Shown: positions 20,000-27,812, counted from the first letter of the stretch. The stretch is 64,000 nucleotides of DNA from JAWRCU01 sp033542235 (GCF_033542235.1 NZ_JAWRCU010000003.1:434001-498000); one strand, 5' to 3'. The notes: generated from the sequence alone by a model not told the origin. Translations and numbers: made by a program.

Positions 20000-21532
20000 A
20001 TGTCACCAATGCTGCGATTGATCAAGAGCTGGTGGGTGCTGGCGCGAGACTACGGCATGCCGCCAACCGGGTCGGCCGGCATTCTGTCGCGCCCCCCTCT
20101 GTCCTGCCGGACATCTCCCCCGCAAGGGGGGAGATCGGACTTCCGCATTGATTTCGCCAATCACCAGCGTTCGAGATTGGCGAAACCTTTAGTGACGTCC
20201 AATCTCCCCCCCTGCGGGGGAGATGTCCGGCAGGACAGAGGGGGGCAACGTAGAGCACGATCGCTGGCGATTTGGCCGACCAACTACCTTCGCAGCCTTG
20301 TCGCGCTCGTCCTTACGCTGCTCCTTGCCACTGCGGCGACACAAACACACGCCGCCACCTTCTCGATGAAACGCGGCCTGAACCTCGACATCTGGCAGAC
20401 CTGGCCCGACAAGTATCGCTGGGCCGATCCCGACGTGCTGCTCCCCTATCCCGAATGGCGCAAGAGCCTGAAGGAGAGCGACCTCGCCGCGCTGAAAGAG
20501 GCCGGATTCGATTTCCTCAGGATGCCGGTCGATCCTTCGCCATTTCTGGCGGAGGAAACGGAAGGTTTCCGCGACCGGCTCGTGGCGTCCGTCGTCGAGT
20601 CCGCGCGCCTCATCAACAAGGTCGGGCTCAAGGTGGTGGTCGACATGCACCTGATTCCTGCCGGCGGCAAGCGCGGGCCGGGAATGGCCGAGGTGATGAG
20701 CGATCCACGCATGTTCGACCGCTATGTCGAGCTGGTGCGGACCATGGCGCGCGCACTCTCGGGGGAAGACCCGACGCTGGTCGCCTTCGAGCCCATGAAC
20801 GAGCCGGTCATCGACTGCGAGCGCGACGGTACCGACCACTGGCCCGAGCGGCTGCAGCGGCTCTATGCAGCAGCGCGCGCTTCGGCGACCCGGCTGACAC
20901 TGATGCTGACCGGCGCCTGCTATTCGAGCGCCGAAATGCTCGCCCGCATCGACCCCAAGGCCATCCCCGACGACAATGTAATTTGGGTCTTCCATTCCTA
21001 CGACCCATTCCTGCTCACCCACCAGGGCGCGACCTGGGCCGCCGATTTCATCCGCTACGTGACCGGGCTCTCCTACCCGCCTTATGCCGTGCCGCGTAGC
21101 GAACTCGATGCGGCGCTCGACAAGATCAGGCAGCGCATCCGCAACGAGGCGCCATGGTCGCGCAGGCAAGGCATGCTGGAATATCTCGACGAGCAGATCG
21201 CCACGATTGACACCAAGGAGAAGCTCGACGCGGTGATCGCGCGGCCCTTCGAGATCGCTGCTAAATGGGCACGGGAGAACGGTATCAAGCCACAGAACGT
21301 CTATCTCGGCGAATTCGGCATGATCCGCCAGGAATACGGCAATCCCTTTGTCATGCCGGCCGCCGAACGAGCGGCCTATATCAAGGACATGATCGGGCAG
21401 GCAGAGCGCCACGGCTTTCCCTGGTCGATCTGGGAGTATGGCGGTTCCTTCGGAATCGTCGAGGAGTTCGGCGAACGCAAGGCCGAGCCCGAAGTCATGG
21501 ATATGATGCGGAGCTTGCCCCCTGCAAGGTAG
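20000..21532 (+). CDS. Glycoside hydrolase family 5 protein (cellulase-like), exported
   Basis: 510-aa frame. The catalytic part (about 120-510) has the GH5 acid/base in AFEPMNEP and the nucleophile in YLGEFGMI, plus HSYDPF. These enzymes cut beta-1,4-glucan-type chains. A strong signal peptide (NYLRSLVALVLTLLLATAAT, then HA) starts only near residue 94. Residues about 31-82 are encoded by a 156-bp palindromic element inserted in frame. No ATG/GTG lies between the element and the signal peptide, so translation either crosses the element or starts at a rare codon near 20264. The start is therefore uncertain. Confidence 0.85.
   Translation: MSPMLRLIKSWWVLARDYGMPPTGSAGILSRPPLSCRTSPPQGGRSDFRIDFANHQRSRLAKPLVTSNLPPCGGDVRQDRGGQRRARSLAIWPTNYLRSLVALVLTLLLATAATQTHAATFSMKRGLNLDIWQTWPDKYRWADPDVLLPYPEWRKSLKESDLAALKEAGFDFLRMPVDPSPFLAEETEGFRDRLVASVVESARLINKVGLKVVVDMHLIPAGGKRGPGMAEVMSDPRMFDRYVELVRTMARALSGEDPTLVAFEPMNEPVIDCERDGTDHWPERLQRLYAAARASATRLTLMLTGACYSSAEMLARIDPKAIPDDNVIWVFHSYDPFLLTHQGATWAADFIRYVTGLSYPPYAVPRSELDAALDKIRQRIRNEAPWSRRQGMLEYLDEQIATIDTKEKLDAVIARPFEIAAKWARENGIKPQNVYLGEFGMIRQEYGNPFVMPAAERAAYIKDMIGQAERHGFPWSIWEYGGSFGIVEEFGERKAEPEVMDMMRSLPPAR
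20091..20246. repeat. 156-bp palindromic MITE-like element inside the GH5 reading frame
   Basis: Perfect 34-bp terminal inverted repeats (20091-20124 and 20213-20246, starting GCCCCCCTCTGTCCTGCCGG). Internal arms TTTCGCCAATC/GATTGGCGAAA form nested hairpins. Its length is a multiple of three and it keeps the frame open. Confidence 0.92.
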
Positions 21533-21589
21533 CATTTTGTTAAGCGCTACAACCTTAGCTTGCGATCGTCCGAAAGCCAGGCTGACTAG

Positions 21590-22147
21590 ATGCACGCACT
21601 CGACTCGCTACGTACGGCCAACCTGCTCATGGCCGACGTAACCCGCAGCACGGCGGCAACTATCGCTGTCCGCTCGGGGCGACAGGCGCCGCTGTCGACG
21701 CTCAGCGGCAATCTCCAGGACTCGGCATCTTCAGGTTTCGGCGCGCCCGCGCAGGTCAGTTCGTTCGCGTTCGATTCTATCTTCAGCGTGAACTACGTCG
21801 ACGCGCACAAGCTCAAGATCAATCTGATGGAACGCGTTGGAAAAGCGTTCGGGTTCGATCTGGACGACTTTGCCGATGCCGGGGACATGGCGCGTGAGAT
21901 CGACAAGCTTGTTGCGAAGATGACGCACGGGGAGATCATGGCGATTGAGAAGAAGCTCGGTCTCGACGAGCTTGGCGTATCATTGCGCGAGGTGCTCGAC
22001 GCAATGAAAGACCCCGGTGGCGATAGCGACAGAAAGCTGGATGCGGCGCTGCGTGAAAAAGCGGGCGAAATCCTCAAAGGGCGCGAGCAGTCCGCCGGGA
22101 CGGATTCCCAATCGAGGTTCGACGAAATCGGCCGTTATTCTTTCTAG
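21590..22147 (+). CDS. Hypothetical protein, 185 aa
   Basis: Starts 57 bases after the GH5 stop, same strand. A Ser/Thr/Ala-rich N-terminal third (about 1-55) is followed by a helical, acidic domain (LKINLMERVGKAFGFDLDDF, then a Glu/Lys-rich helix KMTHGEIMAIEKKLGLDELG). No signal peptide, membrane segment or known motif. The composition of the first part resembles a type III/flagellar-style unstructured leader, but nothing else supports that. Possibly co-transcribed with the GH5 gene. Function unknown. Confidence 0.6.
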   Translation: MHALDSLRTANLLMADVTRSTAATIAVRSGRQAPLSTLSGNLQDSASSGFGAPAQVSSFAFDSIFSVNYVDAHKLKINLMERVGKAFGFDLDDFADAGDMAREIDKLVAKMTHGEIMAIEKKLGLDELGVSLREVLDAMKDPGGDSDRKLDAALREKAGEILKGREQSAGTDSQSRFDEIGRYSF

Positions 22148-22255
22148 CACATGAGGTGCGTGAGCATCATCGGCTCGAAGCCGACCGCATAGGCGCCGAA
22201 CGCCACAGCCGAGAAGGAGGAACCGTCGGGTAGCCGCAGGCAACCGCGGTGGTGA

Positions 22256-23305
22256 TCAGACGCCTCGATCCTCTTCCTGAAACAGGCTGACCTGCTGCTG
22301 CGCCAGATCCGTGGGCGCATTGAGGCCGAGATGCTTCCAGGCATTGGCGGTGAGCACGCGTCCGCGCGGCGTGCGCTGGATGAAGCCTTGCTGAATGAGA
22401 TAGGGTTCTATGATGTCCTCGATCGCGTCGCGCGGCTCCGAAAGGCCCGCCGCGATCGTCTCGATGCCAACCGGGCCGCCGCCGAAATTCTGCGCGATCA
22501 TGGTGAGATAGCGCCGGTCGAGCTGATCGAGTCCGAGCGCGTCGACCTCCAGCCGGGTAAGCGCCGCATCCGCTACGGCCCGTGAAACGAGCGTGGCGCC
22601 GGCCACGCTCGCGAAGTCGCGCACGCGACGAAGCAGTCGGCCGGCGATGCGCGGCGTGCCGCGCGCGCGTCTTGCGATCTCCACCGCGCCGTCATCGCCG
22701 AGCGGCAGGCCGAGGATGCGCGCGCCGCGCCTGACGATCAGTTCCAGCTCCTCGACCGTATAGAAATTGAGTCGGACGGGGATGCCGAAACGGTCGCGCA
22801 GCGGGTTGGTGATGAGGCCGAGGCGGGTAGTGGCCGCAACCAGCGTGAAGCGGGCGAGGTCGATCTTGACCGAGCGCGCGGCGGGGCCTTCGCCGATGAT
22901 GAGGTCGAGCTGGAAATCCTCCATCGCCGGATAGAGTATCTCTTCCACCGCCGGGCTCAGCCGGTGGATCTCGTCGATGAAGAGGACGTCGCGGTCCTCC
23001 AGATTGGTGAGAAGCGCTGCGAGGTCGCCGGCCTTTGCGATCACCGGGCCGGAGGTCGAGCGGAAATTGACGCCGAGCTCGCGCGCCATGATTTGCGCAA
23101 GCGTCGTCTTGCCCAAGCCGGGCGGGCCTACGAACAGTACATGGTCCAGCGCCTCGCCGCGCGTCTTCGCCGCCTCGACGAAGACCTTCAGATTCTCGCG
23201 CGCTGCCTTCTGGCCGATGAACTCGTCGAGCGACTGTGGACGCAGCGGCGCATCCGCGTCTTCGCTCCGCTTTTCAGACGAGATGAGGCGGGGCGCGGAA
23301 CTCAC
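22256..23305 (-). CDS. ruvB: Holliday junction branch-migration ATPase RuvB
   Basis: 349 aa from the GTG at 23305. GPPGLGKTTLA (Walker A), LFIDEIHRLSP (Walker B), ATTRLG (sensor 1) and the C-terminal winged-helix ending YLIQQGFIQRTPRGR. It drives RuvA-bound Holliday junctions. The start GTGA overlaps the stop of an upstream PIN-domain toxin gene, so ruvB translation appears coupled to that gene; a GGAG lies eight bases upstream inside the toxin gene. In relatives ruvB directly follows ruvA. Confidence 0.97.
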   Translation of the reverse strand: MSSAPRLISSEKRSEDADAPLRPQSLDEFIGQKAARENLKVFVEAAKTRGEALDHVLFVGPPGLGKTTLAQIMARELGVNFRSTSGPVIAKAGDLAALLTNLEDRDVLFIDEIHRLSPAVEEILYPAMEDFQLDLIIGEGPAARSVKIDLARFTLVAATTRLGLITNPLRDRFGIPVRLNFYTVEELELIVRRGARILGLPLGDDGAVEIARRARGTPRIAGRLLRRVRDFASVAGATLVSRAVADAALTRLEVDALGLDQLDRRYLTMIAQNFGGGPVGIETIAAGLSEPRDAIEDIIEPYLIQQGFIQRTPRGRVLTANAWKHLGLNAPTDLAQQQVSLFQEEDRGV

Positions 23306-23700
23306 GCGAGGAGCTCCATGGAGGGGACGGATCCGGCGGCACGTCGGTCGAAGGTTATGGTATGGGAGCAGCCCGCCGAGGTGCCTGCCCATGCGATTAG
23401 ATAGTCGGCAATGTCGGTACCCGGAATAGCGTCGGCCGCAATGAGTTGTCCAAGTTCGTCTGCGCGCTCCACGATCATTCCGTCGCTTGCCAGCAGGTCA
23501 CGAAGGATCGCGATCACGGAGGCAATCGGGAACTTCAGTCGGCGGTTCAGCACCCACACGGTTTCGGCAATCGTGACTGCGCTGACGAAAACGGGATCGT
23601 CGAAACTGCGCGAGGACAGGAACACTCTGGCTTTTTCGTTCTGTACCGGATCGTCATCCACCAGGAAGCGCACCAGTATGTTGGTATCCAGGCCGATCAC
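23302..23700 (-). CDS. PIN-domain (VapC-type) toxin, module 1
   Basis: 132 aa. PIN-fold acidic residues are present: D5 in LDTNILVRFLV, E46 in IAETVWVL, D96/D99 in GTDIADYL and D118 in TFDRRA. VapC toxins are Mg-dependent RNases, often cutting tRNA or 23S rRNA. Its start overlaps the antitoxin stop by four bases (ATGA) and its stop overlaps the ruvB start. All catalytic acids are intact, so it is likely functional. Confidence 0.9.
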   Translation of the reverse strand: MIGLDTNILVRFLVDDDPVQNEKARVFLSSRSFDDPVFVSAVTIAETVWVLNRRLKFPIASVIAILRDLLASDGMIVERADELGQLIAADAIPGTDIADYLIAWAGTSAGCSHTITFDRRAAGSVPSMELLA

Positions 23701-23981
23701 TCGATGCCCTCATGCCACTCGCGCTTGATACGCTCGTCATCCTCGGCAACCGCGTCCGCTATCGCTTCGTTCATCTGTTCAATCGTCAAAGTCTCGCCCG
23801 TCGGGGGTTTTCCGAGAATTCCGGCTAGATCAGCGAGTCGCTTGTTCTTGGGTCGCGCTACGACCTCTCCATTCCGGACCGTCACATAGAATCGGGTGCC
23901 GGACGTGAGGTTCAACTCGTCGCGCACTTCCTTTGGGATCGTCAGTTGTCCCTTCGAGGTCATTGTCGCAAACGTGCCCAT
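23697..23981 (-). CDS. AbrB/MazE-type antitoxin, module 1
   Basis: 94 aa. An N-terminal SpoVT/AbrB swapped-hairpin (TSKGQLTIPKEVRDELNL, SGTRFYV) binds DNA. The C-terminal half (LTIEQMNEAIADAVAEDDER) should wrap the toxin. It is 63 bases downstream of the ruvA stop, and an imperfect AT-rich palindrome lies in that gap, consistent with an autoregulated promoter inside the ruv cluster. Confidence 0.9.
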   Translation of the reverse strand: MGTFATMTSKGQLTIPKEVRDELNLTSGTRFYVTVRNGEVVARPKNKRLADLAGILGKPPTGETLTIEQMNEAIADAVAEDDERIKREWHEGIE

Positions 23982-24003
23982 TTTTCCGACTCAGGCGCGA
24001 GCT

Positions 24004-24025
24004 CCTTACTTTTTAAAAGTAGTAA
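24004..24025. promoter_or_regulatory. Candidate operator of toxin-antitoxin module 1
   Basis: CTTACTTTTTAAAAG followed by TAGTAAG, an imperfect palindrome 23-44 bases upstream of the antitoxin ATG. AbrB-type antitoxins usually bind such sites. Confidence 0.5.
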
Positions 24026-24044
24026 GAAAGGATGGATTCGACAA

Positions 24045-24665
24045 TCACCGCGCCAGCTCCTTCAGCCCAAGCCGGATGAGCTTGGCCGAATCCGCACCAT
24101 CACCCGCCACCTTCATCGCCGCCGCCACCGCATTGGCGGCGATGTCGCGCGAGTAGCCGAGATTGGTGAGAGCCGAGACCGCGTCGGCGACAGGTACCGG
24201 CGCGACGCCGTCACCGAGCTCCTGTTTCAGCCCGATCGTGCCGGAAGCCGCGCCGGCAAAGGCCGGCGCCTTGTTCTTGAGCTCGGTCACGATGCGCTCG
24301 GCGACCTTCTTGCCGACGCCCGGCGCCCTTGCGACCATGGCGATATCACGCAGCGCAATCGCATTGGCGAGATCCGAGGGCGACAGCGTCGACAGCACCG
24401 CCAGCGCCACCTTGGCGCCGACGCCTTGAACGTTGTTCTGCAGGAGCCGGAACCATTCGCGCTCAAGTGCCGTCTCGAAGCCGTAGAGGCGGATCATGTC
24501 TTCGCGCACATAGGTCTCGATGAAGAGCGTGACCGCCGCGCCGGAGGCCGGCAGGACGGAGAGCGTGCGCGCCGAGCAATAGGCGACATAGCCGACGCCG
24601 TGCACGTCGACGACGCAATAATCCTCGCCGACCTCGTCGAGAATGCCGGTGAGCTTGCCGATCAT
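24045..24665 (-). CDS. ruvA: Holliday junction DNA-binding protein RuvA
   Basis: 206 aa. MIGKLTGILDEVGEDYCVVDVHGVGY is the domain I barrel; helix-hairpin-helix motifs (LQNNVQGVGAKVALAVLS; RAPGVGKKVAERIVTELK) bind the junction; the small domain III at the C-terminus (NLGYSRDIAANAV) contacts RuvB. The start is 13 bases after the stop of a second PIN toxin gene, so ruvA is probably read through from that module or from ruvC. Confidence 0.97.
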   Translation of the reverse strand: MIGKLTGILDEVGEDYCVVDVHGVGYVAYCSARTLSVLPASGAAVTLFIETYVREDMIRLYGFETALEREWFRLLQNNVQGVGAKVALAVLSTLSPSDLANAIALRDIAMVARAPGVGKKVAERIVTELKNKAPAFAGAASGTIGLKQELGDGVAPVPVADAVSALTNLGYSRDIAANAVAAAMKVAGDGADSAKLIRLGLKELAR

Positions 24666-24678
24666 GGGTGTTGCCCGT

Positions 24679-25092
24679 TCATGGATGGGTGTCTGGAGCG
24701 ATGATTTCGAGCGAGGGGAAGTAGGTGCGGTACCGTCCGAGATCGCGCGTAAGGAGACGGTAAGCTCTCACGGCCGCATGCGCACCTATATAGAAGTCCG
24801 GCAGGGGTGAGCGGCGGTCACCGCCCGAGCGGCGATAACCGAGATAGGCCTTGCCGGCCATGAAGGCCGCCTCCCAGGGCAAATCCTCGCGTTGGAATTT
24901 CGTCGGATCCAGCGCCGCATCCAAGAGTTCCATCGTCGGGAAGCCCGCTGCAAGTTCCGCGAATATGATCGGGTTGATGACGATTGCCCCGAGGCGGCGT
25001 GATTGCTCGATTTGCGTATCGCACCAAGAACGCCAAGGCGACTCTGCGCTGAAGAAATCGACCAGGACATTCGTGTCGACGATTGTCGGCAT
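24679..25092 (-). CDS. PIN-domain (VapC-type) toxin, module 2
   Basis: 137 aa. D6 in IVDTNVLVDFF, E46 in IIFAELAAG, D99 in LPDFYIGAHA and D117 in LLTRDLGRYRTYFP form the acidic PIN site. This lineage differs from module 1 (a longer central region, DFYIGAHA motif), so the two modules are not a recent duplication. It starts 10 bases after its antitoxin stop and ends 13 bases before ruvA. Confidence 0.9.
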   Translation of the reverse strand: MPTIVDTNVLVDFFSAESPWRSWCDTQIEQSRRLGAIVINPIIFAELAAGFPTMELLDAALDPTKFQREDLPWEAAFMAGKAYLGYRRSGGDRRSPLPDFYIGAHAAVRAYRLLTRDLGRYRTYFPSLEIIAPDTHP

Positions 25093-25102
25093 CGTTTGGA
25101 TG

Positions 25103-25351
25103 CTAATCCCGCAGAAGCGCCATGAATTCGTCGGTTGTCAGGCCACCGAGGTCCATCGCTCCACGAAAACTCCTGAGGTGCGACATGAATTCGGCCACCT
25201 CCTTTTCGCGAACGCTGGCTTCCGAATCGACCGGACGCAGGACCGCCTCGCCCTCACGCAAGATAAACTCGACCTGCGAGCCTGGCTTGATGCCCAGACT
25301 GCGACGAACCGGTTTCGGAATGGTGACCTGACCTTTTACGGTAACGCGCAT
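25103..25351 (-). CDS. AbrB-type antitoxin, module 2
   Basis: 82 aa. MRVTVKGQVTIPKPVRRSLG with PGSQVEFILREGEAVLRPV is a canonical AbrB hairpin. The C-terminal FMSHLRSFRGAMDLGGLTTD is the presumed toxin-binding tail. It is 64 bases after the ruvC stop and carries a perfect palindrome right at its start codon that includes the ribosome-binding site, suggesting tight autorepression. Confidence 0.92.
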   Translation of the reverse strand: MRVTVKGQVTIPKPVRRSLGIKPGSQVEFILREGEAVLRPVDSEASVREKEVAEFMSHLRSFRGAMDLGGLTTDEFMALLRD

Positions 25352-25352
25352 G

Positions 25353-25373
25353 GTAATACCTCTTGGGTATTAC
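25353..25373. promoter_or_regulatory. Perfect operator palindrome of toxin-antitoxin module 2
   Basis: GTAATACC (25353-25360) and GGTATTAC (25366-25373) around TCTTG. On the minus strand the middle reads AAGAGG, the likely ribosome-binding site, seven bases before the ATG at 25351. Confidence 0.8.
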
Positions 25374-25415
25374 GTATAGGGCGAACGAGAACAAGTCAAG
25401 AACACACGCGCCACT

Positions 25416-25922
25416 CTATGCCAGTGCCGCCAACCGACCGACGGCGCTCTGCCGGTGATGGGCATGGCAGATGGCGATCGCCAGCGCGTCGGCTGCATCA
25501 TCGCTGTCGAAGCGAGCCTTCGGCATCAGCACGCGAACCATCATATGGATCTGGCGCTTCTCACCGTGGCCGACGCCGATCACCGCTTTCTTGACGGCAT
25601 TCGGGGCATACTCCGCGACCGCAAGCCCGGCGAGGGCCGGGACCAGCATGGCTATGCCGCGCGCCTGACCGAGCTTCAGCGTCGCCGAGGCATCCTTGTT
25701 GACGAAGGTCGCCTCGACCGCTGCTTCGACCGGCGCGGTTTGGCGGATAATGGCCGACAATCCGTCATGCAGCTGACAAAGCCGGGTGGCGAGCGCTTCC
25801 TTGTCGTCGGATTTGATCGTGCCGGCTCCGACGAAGCGCAATTCATTGCCTGACGTGTCGACGACGCCCCAGCCGGTGCGCCTGAGGCCGGGGTCTATGC
25901 CGATGATGCGAATCGCAGCCAT
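25416..25922 (-). CDS. ruvC: Holliday junction endonuclease RuvC
   Basis: 168 aa. RIIGIDPGLRRTGWGV holds the first catalytic Asp, VEATFVNKDASATLKLGQARG the Glu, and SDDAADALAIAICHAHH the terminal acidic pair of the RNase H-like fold. It resolves junctions by symmetric nicking. It leads the ruvC-A-B series on the minus strand and is separated from ruvA by toxin-antitoxin module 2. Confidence 0.97.
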   Translation of the reverse strand: MAAIRIIGIDPGLRRTGWGVVDTSGNELRFVGAGTIKSDDKEALATRLCQLHDGLSAIIRQTAPVEAAVEATFVNKDASATLKLGQARGIAMLVPALAGLAVAEYAPNAVKKAVIGVGHGEKRQIHMMVRVLMPKARFDSDDAADALAIAICHAHHRQSAVGRLAALA

Positions 25923-26033
25923 GCGCGCACTCTATCGCTGAGAATTACGAACAAAACAGAAACTTTCCACCTTCGCTAGCTGGCACATCCGCGCCCGTCG
26001 TCTTGCTCAATAAGCTATCAGCAAAGCGGAGTA

Positions 26034-26071
26034 GGATTTCCCAGGGGAAAGGGGATTTCCCAGGGGAAAGG
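26034..26071. repeat. Tandem 19-bp repeat upstream of a TauE gene
   Basis: Two exact copies of GGATTTCCCAGGGGAAAGG (26034-26052, 26053-26071). Each holds a TTTCCC/GGGAAA palindrome. The second ends 20 bases before the tauE ATG, where an operator would sit. Confidence 0.85.
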
Positions 26072-26091
26072 GGCGATCCATCGAGTATCGA

Positions 26092-26877
26092 ATGATGTTC
26101 CCGACGCTCGATCTGGCGTTAGCCGTTCTTGTCGCCGTTGTCTTGGTCGCCGGCGTGGCGAGAGGCTTGGCGGGCTTCGGCTCCGGAATGATCGTGGCGC
26201 CGGTCGCCGGCGCGGTTTATGGCCCGACCGCAGCACTGGTCATCATGTTAATTCTCGACTCGCTGCCGGCGCTGCCGATCACCATTCCGGCCATTCGCAT
26301 TGCGCGCTGGAACGAGGTGTTTCCAGCTTTCGTCGGCCTCTTCCTGCTCTACCCGCTTGGCGTCTTCATTCTGGTGCATGGCGACGTGAAGACATTGCGA
26401 TGGATCATTGCCCTGACCATCTTCGCCTCCGTCGCAGTGCTCGCATTCAACTATCGCTACCGCGGCCCTCGCAATCTCGCCACTTCGTTCGGCGCCGGCA
26501 GCGTTGCCGGCGTGCTTTCCGGCATCGCCGCCATTCCCGGGCCACCGGTCATAGCCTACTGGATGGCATCGGACTACACGGCGGCCATCGTGCGGGCCAA
26601 TCTGATGAGTTTCTTCGCGCTCGAGGCGCTGATTTCCGCGGTCGTGCTGTGGACCGCGGGCCTGCTGCAATGGCCGCTCGTGATTGTCGGGCTGATCTCG
26701 GCGCCGTTCTACTTCGTCGGCCTCACCATCGGCGGAAAACTCTTCCACCACGCCAGCGAGAACACCTACCGGCTGGTGACTTTCGGGCTGATCCTGCTCT
26801 CGGCCTTTCTCGCGCTTCCGTTGTTTGACGGGCTCTTCGCCGGTTTGGCCGCCTTCGTCAAAGCTGACGCGGAATAA
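26092..26877 (+). CDS. TauE/SafE-family sulfite/anion exporter, copy 1
   Basis: 261-aa inner-membrane protein with about eight helices and the family pattern GLAGFGSGMIVAPV in helix 1 and its repeat SIAGVLSGIAAIPGPP-like segment near 140. Members export sulfite, sulfoacetate or related C-S compounds; the substrate here is unknown. The start is ATG ATG; a GAGTATC lies just upstream. The two 19-bp repeats before it suggest specific regulation. A second family member is at 33290. Confidence 0.88.
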   Translation: MMFPTLDLALAVLVAVVLVAGVARGLAGFGSGMIVAPVAGAVYGPTAALVIMLILDSLPALPITIPAIRIARWNEVFPAFVGLFLLYPLGVFILVHGDVKTLRWIIALTIFASVAVLAFNYRYRGPRNLATSFGAGSVAGVLSGIAAIPGPPVIAYWMASDYTAAIVRANLMSFFALEALISAVVLWTAGLLQWPLVIVGLISAPFYFVGLTIGGKLFHHASENTYRLVTFGLILLSAFLALPLFDGLFAGLAAFVKADAE

Positions 26878-26882
26878 GAGAG

Positions 26883-27413
26883 TCAGCCGCCTGCGAACAC
26901 CGTCTTCAAAAGTGTGATCTGATCGGAGACCGGGTTGCCCTTGCGGCCTGTCTCGGGCGGCGCGAGCCGGGCGTTGCCGTAGATTTCCTCGTCGAGGCGG
27001 CGCACGCGCGCCTGCAGGCTGAGCGAGCGGTTGACGAGGTCGCGGAAGTCGGCAGGCAACTCGTCCCAGCCAGGTGCGTCGTCATGTGCGGAAGCCGTGT
27101 CGAGCCGCACCTTGGATTTTTCCGAAGCAACCTGATCGCGGCTCATCTCGCCGGAATTGGCGGCGCGCTGCAGCAACAGCCAGGAAGCGACCTGCATCAG
27201 CCGGGTCGTCAGTCGCATCGATTCGGCCGCATAGAGGGTGGCGGCGAGCCGCGATAGGCGCTTCGCTTCGGCGCGACCTTTGCCGTCGAGATATTCCGCG
27301 GCCTGTTCGACCAGCCCCATGCCCTCATTGTAGAGCGGCTTGAAGGATTGCGAGAAAATGCGGCGCTCCGCGAGCCTGACCATTTTGCCGCTTTCCATCG
27401 AAACCCCGCTCAT
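26883..27413 (-). CDS. rcdA: DUF1465 / RcdA-type CtrA-degradation adaptor
   Basis: 176 aa from the ATG at 27413 (MSGVSMESGK) with AGGGG upstream. Helical bundle: SQSFKPLYNEGMGLVEQAAE and LSRLAATLYAAESMRLTTRL, then LQARVRRLDEEIYGN. This is the DUF1465 family, which to my knowledge includes Caulobacter RcdA, the adaptor that helps ClpXP degrade CtrA. A full CtrA box lies about 120 bases upstream, suggesting a feedback loop. The in-frame extension to 27515 reaches toward the promoter and is not favoured. Confidence 0.82.
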   Translation of the reverse strand: MSGVSMESGKMVRLAERRIFSQSFKPLYNEGMGLVEQAAEYLDGKGRAEAKRLSRLAATLYAAESMRLTTRLMQVASWLLLQRAANSGEMSRDQVASEKSKVRLDTASAHDDAPGWDELPADFRDLVNRSLSLQARVRRLDEEIYGNARLAPPETGRKGNPVSDQITLLKTVFAGG

Positions 27414-27533
27414 CGATGCGCCCCTGAAACTGCCGCTGTTTTGCCGGTCAGAGGTTCTTACGCAAGTGTCACGAGCCTGCACGACCGGGAACTTGAAAAA
27501 TGCGCCTGTGCGCACGCTAACGCAAGCGTATGT

Positions 27534-27549
27534 TTAACAGAGGGTTAAC
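27534..27549. promoter_or_regulatory. CtrA box upstream of rcdA
   Basis: Exact TTAA-CAGAGGG-TTAAC. It is 121-136 bases before the rcdA start. Confidence 0.7.
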
Positions 27550-27581
27550 GGCGTGCGGCGCAGATGCCCAGCGTCTTTTCT

Positions 27582-27646
27582 GGAGCATGATCCCGAACTG
27601 GAGGCCCGCATAGAGGGGTGGACGTTCCAGATGATGACATGCTGGA
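27582..27646. repeat. Dispersed element, family A (degenerate)
   Basis: Begins GAGCATGATCCCGAACTGG and ends TTCCAGATGATGACATGCTGG; the middle differs from the other copies. Confidence 0.55.
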
Positions 27647-27700
27647 AAGTCAAAGGGTTGTAGCCGGGCCCCCGGAGCCGTTCACCCTGCTCCCGGCAGC

Positions 27701-27728
27701 AAAAAAAGAGCCGCGGAAGGGCGGCTCT
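27701..27728 (-). terminator. Strong intrinsic terminator (minus strand)
   Basis: On the minus strand AGAGCCGC-CCTTCC-GCGGCTCT is followed by seven T residues. It ends the candidate small RNA and/or transcripts from the right. Confidence 0.85.
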
Positions 27729-27812
27729 CAGAAGTTAACAGGGAGGCGTCAAACAGAGTGGCTCCAACCACCCGGTAAGAATCCAGATCACTGGATACCG
27801 TAGAGTAAACGC
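27701..27812 (-). ncRNA. Candidate trans-acting small RNA under a CtrA box
   Basis: Between a full CtrA box (27822-27837) and a strong terminator (27701-27728), the minus strand folds into a hairpin ATCCAG-TGAT-CTGGAT, a second GTGG-TTGGAG-CCAC, a single-stranded linker with CCTCCC (anti-Shine-Dalgarno type), and the terminator hairpin. About 110 nt, no coding sequence on either strand. This three-hairpin form is usual for rhizobial trans-acting RNAs, but I cannot assign a family. The 5' end is estimated. Confidence 0.6.

Noticed and set aside
20091..20246. Insertion sequence
   Set aside because: Perfect terminal repeats but only 156 bp and no transposase frame; described as a MITE-like element instead.
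22144..22344. Minus-strand 66-codon frame after ruvB with a natural-looking C-terminus
   Set aside because: Most of it overlaps ruvB in another frame, there is no ribosome-binding site, and only about 30 codons lie outside ruvB; could at best be a gene remnant.
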